Assembly: GCA_021161465.1 (NCBI GenBank)
Contig: JAGHAM010000021.1
Location: forward strand, 1-18,198
Reading direction: 5' to 3'
DNA length: 18,198 bases
Source of the DNA: Candidatus Iainarchaeum sp.
GTDB lineage: Archaea; B1Sed10-29; WALL01; JAGHAM01
Shown here one piece after another: positions 7,708 through 15,612 of this stretch. Every line of letters begins with the position of its first letter. Within the stretch, counting starts at the first letter, position 1. The position numbers and the translations under genes were made by a program. A model generated the notes under the pieces. The model saw only the letters and a program-made list of their open reading frames with translations. It did no database searches and was not told the origin of the DNA.

Positions 7708-9179
7708 GTGGCACCACCCTCAAAGTGGAGTATGTTTAGCTTTCCACTTTGCAGGTTCAAGACAGGTAGTATGCATGGGGTTGGTGTGTGGCCTTGTTTT
7801 ATCTGGTATGGTGTTATTGCCTGCCAAGTTCCAGAATTCACGCCCAGCACCCCCCTATAGTTTATGTAAGCATTCTTGTGGACATCCCCCACGTGGAGCA
7901 CATCTGGGACCCTCTCCATCACAAGATAATCTTTCTTCTCAGGGCATATTGGCGGTTTTTCACCATATATCGGATGTAGGTGTCTTTTTCTGAGCCAGGC
8001 CTTTATGGTTTCCTCAGGCTTATCGTATGTCGCGCTTGTTATGTGCGGAACCATATTGTGTATTGAAGCACCATGGTAAAGGAGCACCTCCACACCATGA
8101 AGCGAAACATAGCCAGGTGAGCCGATACACCTAAAGTTTGGTAGGTCAACAAGTTTTCCCAACAGCGCCGGGTCTATCGCTGGCTGAGGTTCAGCAATCC
8201 TTGTTGCATCGTGGTTTCCAGGTATTGCCACTATCTCTATGTATTCAGGTATCTGACTCAGGAGCTCGCCAAGCTCTTCGTATTGTTGGAATATGTCCTC
8301 GGTTTCCAGTTCATCTTCCTGGCCAGGGTATATGCCAACACCATCTACAAGGTCTCCGGCTATGGTCAGATATTTCACCTTGGATGCAATCTCTCTTTGT
8401 TTTGCCTTGCCTTCTTTGCCGTTAATCCAGTTTATGAATTTCTTGAAGTTTTCCCTGAGGAAAAGCTTTGAGCCCACGTGGGTATCAGATATCATAGCGA
8501 GGTAAACCTCCTCATCTGCGCGCCTTGGCTCCCTTGCAGGTATGTCAGGGAAGTGCAGAGCTCTAGCTATAAACAAGTCCTTGCGCAGGACACCATCAAT
8601 AGCCAGAACCTCATCTGGAACCAGTGACTGTGATTCCTCCATAAGCCTTCGGTCGCCTGCCGGGATAAGAACATTTAGTGTGCCTGTTGTGTCTTCAAAA
8701 GTAACGAGTTTGTGCCCGTTTTTTGTGACCTTGATGTTGGAAACCATCCCAATGACACGTTCTTCGCCGCCGTTGCTCTTTTTCTTCAAGGTGTCGATAT
8801 CTCTAACAGCTTTCCCACGGTTTTTCAGAATTTTAGAAAGACGCTCAAACCTATCGTTGAACAAACCAACGAAGTCTTCTACCTGTCCAGAGGATGATGA
8901 CTTTCCAGTAACATCAAAGTCTTCAAATACCTTAACTCTTGATTCAATCTCGCTTGCGGCAGCTTTGGTAGATTTCCCTTCAACTACCACTTTAGTATCC
9001 CGCTGCTCAGGCGTTATGGCCTTTTGCACATCTGTTAGCTCTATGCAAAAGTTCTCTGTCTGCTCAGCCAGATTTTGCGCGAGCTCAAGTGGGTTTTTTT
9101 GCTTTAGGATTTCATCAAGAGCTTCAGGGCTCACCAGTAATTCTTTTTCTTTAAAGAAAGAAATCAGCTTCTCTTTCAA
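7704..9179 (-). CDS. polB: DNA polymerase D small subunit DP1 (proofreading exonuclease)
   Basis: 491 residues. DP1 is the 3'-5' exonuclease partner of DP2. A helical N-terminal domain (1-55) leads through a Ser-rich linker to an OB fold (~140-210). The calcineurin-like phosphodiesterase domain then has all metal-binding motifs: SDTHVGS (D232, H234), GDLVDG (D276), GNHD (N322, H323), YHG (H369) and HVGDVH (H429, H434). An active nuclease is therefore expected, unlike the inactive eukaryotic B-subunit relatives. The start is TTG at 9179: the SD GGAGGGG lies immediately upstream, and no ATG or GTG occurs in frame between it and the preceding stop. It overlaps DP2 by 4 nt as the first gene of a two-gene operon and has its own promoter in the 122-bp gap upstream. 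Confidence 0.95.
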   Translation of the reverse strand: MKEKLISFFKEKELLVSPEALDEILKQKNPLELAQNLAEQTENFCIELTDVQKAITPEQRDTKVVVEGKSTKAAASEIESRVKVFEDFDVTGKSSSSGQVEDFVGLFNDRFERLSKILKNRGKAVRDIDTLKKKSNGGEERVIGMVSNIKVTKNGHKLVTFEDTTGTLNVLIPAGDRRLMEESQSLVPDEVLAIDGVLRKDLFIARALHFPDIPAREPRRADEEVYLAMISDTHVGSKLFLRENFKKFINWINGKEGKAKQREIASKVKYLTIAGDLVDGVGIYPGQEDELETEDIFQQYEELGELLSQIPEYIEIVAIPGNHDATRIAEPQPAIDPALLGKLVDLPNFRCIGSPGYVSLHGVEVLLYHGASIHNMVPHITSATYDKPEETIKAWLRKRHLHPIYGEKPPICPEKKDYLVMERVPDVLHVGDVHKNAYINYRGVLGVNSGTWQAITPYQIKQGHTPTPCILPVLNLQSGKLNILHFEGGAT

Positions 9180-9242
9180 TTGTTCCCCTCCTGCACCTCC
9201 GCGCTCCTCACGACCAGGTGCACGATGAGATTATGGGGGAAG

Positions 9243-9256
9243 GATTATAATAATTT
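9243..9256 (-). promoter_or_regulatory. Likely TATA box of the PolD operon
   Basis: A minus-strand AT-only stretch around TTATTATAA. A start site near 9222 would leave a ~40-nt leader ending in the GGAGGGG SD of DP1. The element is less canonical than others in the window. Confidence 0.45.
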
Positions 9257-9301
9257 ATTGCCCGCGAGTTTTCCGAGAGGTACAAGAGCCCACTTGAAAT
9301 A

Positions 9302-10315
9302 TTAGTCCATCTTAATTAGAACGTACATTGCCCTAACAGTTTTTTCTGGTTTTGGGTGGACGGTCAGTGGGAACATTTCATCGTATTCATCTTGGTCAAG
9401 CCTGTATACCAAATGCATGAATGGCATGTTGCTTGGCTCAAAGAAGCTGTCATACCATATTTCACTAAAAGCTTTACTCTCAGAAGTTGTAAAACCAAGG
9501 GCCTCCAACTCTTCTGAAAGTTCCTCTTTACTTATACTCAGGTTCTCCAGTTTTGCTGTTTTTTCCTCGCCAGGATTGACTGTCCCAAAGTTTAATTGCA
9601 TCAATTTGACAGAGAACATGCCTTCTGGATTCTCTTTACCCATAATAATCCTAGCATCGTAAATTGGCTTTTTTCTGTTGTTTTTAATCGTTGCCGTCTC
9701 ATTTGAAAAGCTAATTTCCACCCCATCTTCAAAATCCATCTCGCCTTCGTAAAACAAGAACTTGTTTTCAGTATTGCCATGCACAACACAACTAGCATCC
9801 ACATCGTTCAGCTGGTCCTTTATTTCTTCAAGCGGAACAAACTCCATGGGTATTGCCTTAGATACCTCACGTTGCTTGCATTTGTCTTTTGCTAGAACAT
9901 CCCACATAATCATATTGTCATGAACTTTCGCGTTTGGGTAGGTGTCATAAACTAGGCCATTCTTGAATTTAACTTCAACTTTAACATTCGTGCCGTTGTC
10001 AGCATGCAGATATATGACCGGTTGTTTGACATACACAAGCTGTTTGGGTCTGCTGGTTACAAACGTTTCATTGCTATCCACACACCCAGCTATAACTCCC
10101 CACTCATGGAGCTCATGAACAGCATTTAGAGACCCATTAGCAGTGTGAGGAATTTGGGACTCGTTTACGCATGTGTTGTTCACACATGTCTGCTCTAACG
10201 GGCAATCACTATTTTTGGTGCACTGTTCTCCTGCATTTTGCTCTATACACCCCGTCAGAACCAGAAAAGCAGCTAGAGAGAACATCAATAAGAATGCAAC
10301 TAGCAATCTTTTCAC
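9302..10315 (-). CDS. Secreted lipoprotein with Cys-rich N-terminal motif and HEWG-type domain
   Basis: 337 residues from a GTG at 10315. This start has a GGTGG SD 5 nt upstream and gives a textbook lipoprotein signal: MKRLL, hydrophobic core, and lipobox LTGC with C23 as the lipidated residue. The longer frame from TTG at 10333 lies at or before the predicted transcription start. After the lipobox comes a CxxxxDCxxxxxCxxxxC cluster (C32, C38, C44, C49), as in other archaeal secreted proteins. The main domain shows HEWGV (70-74), PVIYLHAD, a KFKNGLVYDTYPNA strand pair, and a C-terminal DSFFEP...FPLTVHPKPE region. From memory this resembles uncharacterised secreted bacterial proteins with HEWG, FP-G-WYP and LPL-P-P motifs; I am only moderately sure. 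Function unknown. Monocistronic. Confidence 0.78.
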   Translation of the reverse strand: MKRLLVAFLLMFSLAAFLVLTGCIEQNAGEQCTKNSDCPLEQTCVNNTCVNESQIPHTANGSLNAVHELHEWGVIAGCVDSNETFVTSRPKQLVYVKQPVIYLHADNGTNVKVEVKFKNGLVYDTYPNAKVHDNMIMWDVLAKDKCKQREVSKAIPMEFVPLEEIKDQLNDVDASCVVHGNTENKFLFYEGEMDFEDGVEISFSNETATIKNNRKKPIYDARIIMGKENPEGMFSVKLMQLNFGTVNPGEEKTAKLENLSISKEELSEELEALGFTTSESKAFSEIWYDSFFEPSNMPFMHLVYRLDQDEYDEMFPLTVHPKPEKTVRAMYVLIKMD

Positions 10316-10345
10316 AATAACCACCACTTTCAAGAACCATGTGAG

Positions 10346-10355
10346 AAATATAAAC
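10346..10355 (-). promoter_or_regulatory. TATA box of the lipoprotein gene
   Basis: Minus strand GTTTATATTT. The predicted start site is near 10324, which places the TTG at 10333 outside the transcript and supports the GTG at 10315. Confidence 0.6.
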
Positions 10356-10375
10356 TTTTGGGGGATGACGGGAGC

Positions 10376-11401
10376 CTAGGGGTATGCCTTCTTAATCATC
10401 TCTCTGGTGACTTTCTCCCTTACAGGGCCAAGTAGTTCATTGACTTCCTTAGCCAGCGCTTTTTTGGCGTCCAGTGGGTGAAGCGCGCCGGAGGCAAAGT
10501 CTTTCTCCAATCCCATGTACGAGTCATAAACCAGCTTGCCGCCGTATTTTTCCGGTCGCTCAATCACCAGTTCCTGCTTCTTCCTCTCCATCACAGGGAA
10601 TACCACATGTTTAAAGAACATCAAGACCCAGTTACCCTTAACCTGCTTTGCCGGGCAGTAGGAGTTAACTATCCTCTTTTCTACTTCTTTCTCGGGAGCA
10701 GTGATGCTTATCTTGCTTTTTTCTTCCGACGCGCTCATCTTGCCACCCATCTTGCCTCCTGATAGGCTTGGTAAGAGCGGGGTGAATATGCACACCGGCT
10801 TGCTGTAACCAATCACTGGCAACATCTCCCTTGCAAGCATGTAAATGCCCCTTTGGTCAATACCACCAAAGGCTATGTCTGCCTTTAGTGCAACCACGTC
10901 CCTGCTTTGCATGAGCGGATAGATGAAACCACCCAGTTTTGGTGTCTCGCTAAAGCGCACCACCTCGGAAGCTGCCCGTTTGGCTCTTTTCATCGTGATT
11001 TCTCCAGCCATGTGGAGTATGTCCATCACGTAGTCCTTGTCAAACTGGAATTCCATCCCCCTAACAAAACTAACTCGGCTCGTGTCGGCTCCAGCAGATT
11101 GGAGCATGGCTTTTATCGCTGTTTCATAGTAATGCGAACGTGCGTCAAGCAGTTTCCATGGTGTTTTCTTATCATCAAGGAAAGAATGTAAATCAGCTAT
11201 GAGGAAGGTGAATTGCAGGCCAGCGTCAAGGAAATCAATTACTTTAATTATTGGCAGCAAATGCCCTATGTGCATCTGCCCGGTGGTTGCGTATCCAGCA
11301 TATGCTCTAACCATGGGTTTTTTGAGGAGTTTGCGCAGTTCTCCGAGTGACACAATCTCCTCTGTGTTCCTTGTAACCAGCTTTAGTTTTTCTTCAGTCA
11401 C
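10376..11401 (-). CDS. tyrS: Tyrosyl-tRNA synthetase (archaeal type)
   Basis: 341 residues, close to the ~300-330 usual for archaeal/eukaryotic-type TyrRS. It charges tRNA-Tyr with tyrosine in the cytoplasm. Class I motifs: HIGH at 44-47 in the strand-loop after RAYAGYATTGQM, with Y34 in the Tyr pocket. ADLHSF, YPLMQ (161-165) and IDQRGIYMLARE (181-192) form the tyrosine-binding site. KMSAS (221-225) stands in for KMSKS. The C-terminal anticodon-recognition region ends with RPEKYGG and LHPLDAKKALA, as in Methanocaldococcus TyrRS, and there is no S4 domain, which separates it from bacterial TyrRS. GTG start at 11401 with SD AAGGAGC; GTGA overlaps the upstream UPF0147 stop by 4 nt. The stop is TAG. 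Confidence 0.95.
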   Translation of the reverse strand: MTEEKLKLVTRNTEEIVSLGELRKLLKKPMVRAYAGYATTGQMHIGHLLPIIKVIDFLDAGLQFTFLIADLHSFLDDKKTPWKLLDARSHYYETAIKAMLQSAGADTSRVSFVRGMEFQFDKDYVMDILHMAGEITMKRAKRAASEVVRFSETPKLGGFIYPLMQSRDVVALKADIAFGGIDQRGIYMLAREMLPVIGYSKPVCIFTPLLPSLSGGKMGGKMSASEEKSKISITAPEKEVEKRIVNSYCPAKQVKGNWVLMFFKHVVFPVMERKKQELVIERPEKYGGKLVYDSYMGLEKDFASGALHPLDAKKALAKEVNELLGPVREKVTREMIKKAYP

Positions 11402-11658
11402 TTTAGCTGCTCCTTAATTTTTTCAAGCTTGGATATGGCCTCCATCAGCTCTGTCCTGGTGTGAGTCGGCATGTTTATATCATTTAAAGATTCATCCAGG
11501 ATGTACACAGCTGATGTGCACTCAACCTCGCTTGCCCCTTCTTTTGTTATGAGCTTCTTGGCTTCAGTTACTGACCTCTTTATGTTTCTTGGAACCCCAA
11601 AATCTTCCAGCACGGAATCCATTATTTCTGCGATTTCCTGCAATTCCTTTTTAGTCAC
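11398..11658 (-). CDS. UPF0147 family protein
   Basis: 86 residues, all-helical and acidic, of the small archaeal UPF0147 family; no biochemical role is established. The family mark is the C-terminal half LDESLNDINMPTHTRTELMEAISKLE (written here with its conserved NDINMP and TR residues at the core). The start is placed at the GTG at 11658: AGGTGA (11664-11669) lies 5 nt upstream, whereas the in-frame GTG at 11667 is inside that SD and would add only three residues. First gene of a two-gene operon with tyrS (4-nt overlap), suggesting a housekeeping, translation-linked role (inference). Confidence 0.87.
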   Translation of the reverse strand: MTKKELQEIAEIMDSVLEDFGVPRNIKRSVTEAKKLITKEGASEVECTSAVYILDESLNDINMPTHTRTELMEAISKLEKIKEQLK

Positions 11659-11698
11659 GTCAATCACCTATTTGGGCTTTAATTTCTTACTCAGCTTG

Positions 11699-11710
11699 AA
11701 TATATAAATA
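11699..11710 (-). promoter_or_regulatory. TATA box of the UPF0147-tyrS operon
   Basis: Minus strand TATTTATATATT. Predicted start near 11679, giving a ~20-nt leader with the AGGTGA SD. It is back to back with the promoter of the TPR-like gene. Confidence 0.6.
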
Positions 11711-11722
11711 CTCCACGTATTT

Positions 11723-11734
11723 GATTAAATAAAA
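11723..11734 (+). promoter_or_regulatory. TATA box of the TPR-like/tgtA operon
   Basis: GATTAAATAAAA, centred about 27 nt before the ATG at 11754, with no SD in between, so a leaderless mRNA is predicted. Confidence 0.5.
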
Positions 11735-11753
11735 CCTTTTACAAAAATAAACC

Positions 11754-12308
11754 ATGAGATACTGGACCATTTTAATGGCGCTTCTGCTTATCGCCCCAGT
11801 GCTTGCAGTTTGTGACGGGAAGATTAAAGATGTTGAAGCTAAGTACTCCTCTGGGAGCTATTCGGATACAGCCCGACTTGGGGAGGCCTATGAGAATGCG
11901 GCTCAGTGCTTTTACGATGAAGGGAACCAGGAGAAAACTGAATACTACTACACTTTGGCAGCTAACGCTTATTCAAGCACAGCGGAGAACCTAACACAGG
12001 ATTTCAACATCAAGGCGAGCTTATATGTCTCAGCAGGGAACGACTATCTCAAGGCGAAACTGCCTTTGCTTGCCATGGAAAGTTTCAACAAGACAATAGA
12101 GCTTTATAACGAGCATCCAAACCAGGTTGGACTCGACAAGGTACAGCACGCCCGCCAGGAAGTTGAGAAGCTGCAGAATCCATCCATGAAAATACTAATG
12201 ACAGCTGAGGCACCAAAAGATGAATTCAACATGATTTTAGTGGCACTCCTTGTCGTAGCTGTTTTTGGGTTCCTCTCAGTTCTGTTCTATCTAAAGGCCA
12301 GGAAGTGA
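11754..12308 (+). CDS. Exported TPR-like protein with C-terminal membrane anchor
   Basis: 184 residues. Signal peptide at 1-18 (MRYW, then a hydrophobic run ending VLAVC; a Cys directly follows). The body (20-145) is helical with TPR-like pairs: LGEAYENAAQCFYDEGNQEK, YYTLAANAYSSTAENL, and LYVSAGNDYLKAKLPLLA, with the alternating A/Y spacing of TPR helices. A transmembrane helix at ~160-179 followed by KARK anchors it, so the repeats face outward. No specific family recognised; a surface scaffold or assembly factor is possible. Its TGA overlaps, as GTGA, the GTG that best aligns as the start of tgtA, so the two share a message although their functions look unrelated. Confidence 0.78.
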   Translation: MRYWTILMALLLIAPVLAVCDGKIKDVEAKYSSGSYSDTARLGEAYENAAQCFYDEGNQEKTEYYYTLAANAYSSTAENLTQDFNIKASLYVSAGNDYLKAKLPLLAMESFNKTIELYNEHPNQVGLDKVQHARQEVEKLQNPSMKILMTAEAPKDEFNMILVALLVVAVFGFLSVLFYLKARK

Positions 12309-13984
12309 TTTAGACGGAAATCGGGGAGAAAGACCTGGCAGGCAGGATAGGTTCTTTCAAAACTGAGCATGGAAAGATTGAAACACCTGCCCTATTGCCT
12401 GTTGTAAATCCAAACAACCCAAAGAGCCTTTCTAAGTTTAAGCCACAGGCAGTTATGACTAATGCTTACCTGCTCTGGAAGAATAAGCGGGAGAAAGCTT
12501 TGAAGAGAGGTGTCCACAAAGTTATCGGTTTTGAGGGTCCTGTTATGACTGATTCTGGCGCGTTTCAGCTTATGCAGTATGGCAATGTTGACGTGACTAA
12601 CCGCGAGGTGGTTGAGTTCCAGGAGGCAATAGGTTCTGATATAGCAACACCCTTGGATTTGCCAGGTCTGGGCACCAGAGTTAAGATGGTATCGAACCTC
12701 AAGGAAACCATCAAGCGCGCCAGGGAGTGCAAGGAGCTCATCCATGATTCAAAGTCGTTGTGGGTTGGACCTATCCAAGGAGGCGCATTCCCAACCCTCC
12801 GCAGGAAGTCAGCTAGGGCTATGCGTGAACTGGACTTTGACGTTTATGCAGTGGGCAGTGTTGTGCCGCTCATGAACGACTACCGCTTTGCTGAAGCCTT
12901 TGACGCGCTCTGGGCAGCCAAGCAGGAGCTGCCATTAAACAAACCCGTGCATTTCTTTGGTGCAGGCCACCCTATGATGTTCGCATTTGCAGTCGCGCTT
13001 GGTGCCGACTTGTTTGACTCAGCAGCGTATTCCTTGTTTGCGCAGAGGGGCAAGTACCTGACCATAACTGGAACGAAGGAGTTGTCAGAGCTTGAGTACC
13101 TGCCATGCTCATGCCCAGTTTGCAGGAAACACGAGCCAGGTGAGCTTGACGAGAGGATGCTGGCTGAACATAACCTCTGGGTTTCTCTCGAAGAGATGGC
13201 CCGCATACGCCAGGCAATTCACGAGAACACTTTGTGGGAGCTTCTTGAGGAAAGGGCCCGTGCACACCCACAACTATCTTATGCATTTAAGCGCTTCTCA
13301 AGGTACCGGAACTACTTGGAATCTTTGGATGTTTTCACCAAGAAAAGGTTCTTTATGTTGTCCGGAGAGAGCCGGTTAAGACCCGAAGTTTACAGGCACA
13401 CTCAAAGGATGAAAGAGCTGAGCGGTCGGGGCATTGGTTACAGGCAGTTAGTGGATTTACCTCCTTTCAAACAGGTGCCGGTGGAACTTGCTGGGATATA
13501 CCCATTTGGCCAGCGTGTGTTGCCTGGCGAGCGCGAGCAGGCACCAGCAGTTCCAGACTGGAGGAAGGCAGACGGCATAGCAAGATACCTGTATGGTGTT
13601 GGTTTGCCAAGAGGTTTGCGCTTCGAGAAGGGCAAGACTGGCAGACTTAGAAGAGCTTATAAGGGCGATGAACTGTTGGTATCTTTCCGTGCTTCAGATG
13701 GCATGATAATCCCCCACGGTTTCGCTAGAATAATTCATAAAAAAACCAGGCCACCAGCGTTCCGCGTGCAGGTTGACGACGAGGTCCAGGAGTTCGCGCG
13801 GAAGGGTAAGACAGTCTTCGCTAAGTTCGTTAGGGGTTGCGGCCCTGAGGTGCGCGCGGGGATGGAAGTGCTTGTTGTGAACTCAAAGGATGAACTGCTT
13901 GCAAGTGGAACTGCTCTACTCAGCGCAAGGGAAATGCTTGATTTCGACGAGGGGCCTGCTGTTAAGATTAGGGTTCGTTTCTAG
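12305..13984 (+). CDS. tgtA: Archaeosine tRNA-guanine(15) transglycosylase; in-frame TAG at codon 3
   Basis: Replaces G15 of archaeal tRNAs with preQ0 in the archaeosine pathway. Numbered from the GTG at 12305 (559 codons), the TIM-barrel has DSGAFQLMQYG (D83, general base region), GPIQGG, YAVGSVVPL, FFGAGHP and LFDSA (D238, probable nucleophile). Zinc ligands CSCPVC give C268, C270, C273 and H289. A C2 region and a PUA domain follow (KGKTVFAKFV, ELLASGTALLSAREM), so the enzyme is full length. The N-terminal strand (TEIGEKDLAGRIG) aligns with the MLKFEIKARDGAGRIG start of Pyrococcus TgtA, with GTG-ATT-TAG-ACG-GAA in place of M-L-K-F-E. The TAG at 12311-12313 blocks that start. The first standard in-frame start after it is TTG at 12395, which would lose the hairpin. 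A CTG at 12335 with GGGGAG 6 nt upstream is an alternative. Stop TAG. Confidence 0.88.
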
Positions 13985-14002
13985 TTCTTGTGCAAACCAA
14001 AA

Positions 14003-14010
14003 GTTTAAAT
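14003..14010 (+). promoter_or_regulatory. TATA box of the arsR-like/exporter operon
   Basis: GTTTAAAT in a longer AT run; predicted start near 14030, leader ~20 nt containing AGGTGA (14043-14048) before the GTG at 14054. Confidence 0.6.
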
Positions 14011-14030
14011 ATATTTATATCTGTAAATAT
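14011..14030 (+). promoter_or_regulatory. Candidate repressor operator (inverted repeat)
   Basis: ATATTTA, 6-nt spacer, TAAATAT: perfect 7-bp arms, lying exactly between the TATA box and the predicted start site. Placed there, a bound repressor would block initiation. The ArsR-type protein encoded directly downstream is the obvious candidate, since this family usually autoregulates from AT-rich inverted repeats. The AT-rich composition means chance cannot be excluded. Confidence 0.5.
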
Positions 14031-14053
14031 GAACCATTCTGTAGGTGATTTTT

Positions 14054-14608
14054 GTGGATAAGGAACTTGAGCTGTTCAGGGCACTTTGTGATGAAACCCG
14101 TTTCAAGATAGTTAAATACCTTCTCACGGGGAGAAAGTGCGTTTGCGAGATCGTGGAAAAGGTTGGTAGAGCACAGCCAACGGTTTCACTTCAGCTGTCC
14201 AAACTTGAAGAGCTTGGTGTAGTGAAATCAAGAAGAGAGGGAAAGAAAGTTTACTACTTTATCTCAAACCAAAAAGTTAAGGGTTTGCTGGCAAAAAAAG
14301 ACTTCTCCAAATGGAAGGGGCTTGACAGGAGGGAGATAGAATGGTATCCCATAATAGACGAGAATAAATGCATAGGCTGCGGTATGTGTGTTACCAGTTG
14401 TGGGAGGAATGTGTTTAGCTTCGATAGTGAGAGGAACAAAGCCATTGTTGCTAATCCTTACAACTGTATGGTTGGCTGCACTACTTGCAGTGTTTACTGT
14501 CTGCAAGATGCGATATCTTTCCCTGACAAAGAGTATGTGAGGAACCTGATAAGAAAGCATGGTTTGCTGGGCAAGGCAAAAACGGAACTGCTTAAAATGA
14601 AGGAGTGA
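14054..14608 (+). CDS. ArsR-type winged-helix regulator fused to a two-cluster ferredoxin domain
   Basis: 184 residues from the GTG at 14054; AGGTGA lies 5 nt upstream, and the in-frame GTG at 14045 is inside that SD. Residues 1-75: ArsR/SmtB winged helix (ELFRALCDETRFKIVKYL, recognition helix QPTVSLQLSKLEELG, wing GKKVYYF). KCVCEI carries the paired cysteines (C29, C31) used for As(III)/Sb(III) sensing in ArsR, with C12 nearby. After a linker, residues ~101-157 form a ferredoxin domain. Its first motif is CxxCxxCxxxC (C106, C109, C112, C116); the second is CxxxCxxCxxxC (C138, C142, C145, C149), followed by L where P is usual. Two [4Fe-4S] clusters are predicted. The protein may combine metalloid sensing with redox or iron-sulfur sensing (inference). 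First gene of an operon with the exporter; it likely represses its own promoter. Confidence 0.87.
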   Translation: MDKELELFRALCDETRFKIVKYLLTGRKCVCEIVEKVGRAQPTVSLQLSKLEELGVVKSRREGKKVYYFISNQKVKGLLAKKDFSKWKGLDRREIEWYPIIDENKCIGCGMCVTSCGRNVFSFDSERNKAIVANPYNCMVGCTTCSVYCLQDAISFPDKEYVRNLIRKHGLLGKAKTELLKMKE

Positions 14609-14613
14609 CAAGC

Positions 14614-15612
14614 ATGAGGAAAATTTTAGCAATTCAGAAAAACCTGTCGAATAACATTCTCCTGTACACAATACTCATGATAGTCTTTGGTATGCTTGTT
14701 GGTTATTACATACCATCGGCTAAAGGCCTATCAGTTTTCATACTCCCTGTTGTTTTCATCATGATTTATCCAATGATGGTTAACCTCTCACTGTCTTCAC
14801 TTAAGAAGATACGTGGTTCGATTAAGCCGTTAATAGAAGCTCTTGGCTTAAATTTTGTGTATGCACCTGTAGCTATGTACGTTCTTTCATCGTTGTTCAT
14901 CCAGGACCCAAAGATACGTCTTGCGCTCATGCTGCTGTCAATAGCCCCGGCTTCAAGCATGGGTTTGGGCTACATCGGTCTTGCAGAGGGGCATGTGCTA
15001 ACCGGTGCAGTAATTGTTGCAATTGCATTCATATTGTCAATCTTTGTTTATCCTGTTGCAAGCAATATGCTTGTCGTTGGAACAGGAATAATTATCCCAA
15101 CTGATCTTCTCTTGAAGAGTTTGTTTCTTGTTTTGATTCTTCCACTCCTCTTGGGTGTTGCCACTAGGGAGTACATTGAGAGAAAGCATGAGGAAGGAGC
15201 GTTTAAGAACAAATTCAAGCCATACTTCTCAGTGATTTCTTTGGGCTTTTTGTATATGTTGCTTTTCCTCATCTTTGCTTCAAAAGCCGGGCTCATAGTC
15301 AAGAACTACATGAGCATAGTTGCAATTGCACCAGTGGCTTTGCTCTTCTACTCCATCACAATCCTTCTGATTTTGTTTGTCAACAGGAAAATTCTTAATT
15401 TAGAATATGGCCATCATCAGGCGGTGGTCTTCACAACAGTCAGCAAGAACGTTTCTTTAACTATAGCTATCCTGATTGCCGTGTTTGGTGAGGCAGGGCA
15501 ATACATGGCAATAGTCCCTGCAATAGTTTCATTGTTCCAGGCACCCATACTGATGTTTTATCTTAAGTATTCTGACAGAGTTAAAAGATTCTTCAGCGTT
15601 AACGAGAAATGA
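14614..15612 (+). CDS. BASS/ACR3-like membrane exporter
   Basis: 332 residues with about ten hydrophobic helices, as in the bile acid:sodium symporter/arsenite efflux superfamily. The start is the ATG at 14614, with SD AAGGAG 8 nt upstream; the in-frame GTG at 14605 lies inside that SD. The region TVSKNVSLTIAILIAVFG near 276-293 matches the TxxSxNxxLAIAxxxAVFG signature of ACR3-type transporters, and IAPASSMGLGYIGLAEGH (~110-127) corresponds to the ACR3 segment that normally reads RCIAMVxxWxxLAxGD. The cysteine that arsenite transport by ACR3 requires is absent here (PASSM). The substrate is therefore uncertain: arsenite, another oxyanion or metalloid, or an organic anion. The gene is downstream of, and controlled with, the ArsR-ferredoxin regulator, which points to detoxification. 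Confidence 0.83.
   Translation: MRKILAIQKNLSNNILLYTILMIVFGMLVGYYIPSAKGLSVFILPVVFIMIYPMMVNLSLSSLKKIRGSIKPLIEALGLNFVYAPVAMYVLSSLFIQDPKIRLALMLLSIAPASSMGLGYIGLAEGHVLTGAVIVAIAFILSIFVYPVASNMLVVGTGIIIPTDLLLKSLFLVLILPLLLGVATREYIERKHEEGAFKNKFKPYFSVISLGFLYMLLFLIFASKAGLIVKNYMSIVAIAPVALLFYSITILLILFVNRKILNLEYGHHQAVVFTTVSKNVSLTIAILIAVFGEAGQYMAIVPAIVSLFQAPILMFYLKYSDRVKRFFSVNEK

Noticed and set aside
13092-13379. 95-residue plus-strand and several minus-strand frames within tgtA
   Set aside because: Shadows of the conserved catalytic and C-terminal domains of TgtA.
12305-13984. Genome-wide TAG recoding (pyrrolysine or reassigned amber)
   Set aside because: DP2, tyrS and tgtA all end with TAG at the expected protein end, so TAG works as a stop here.
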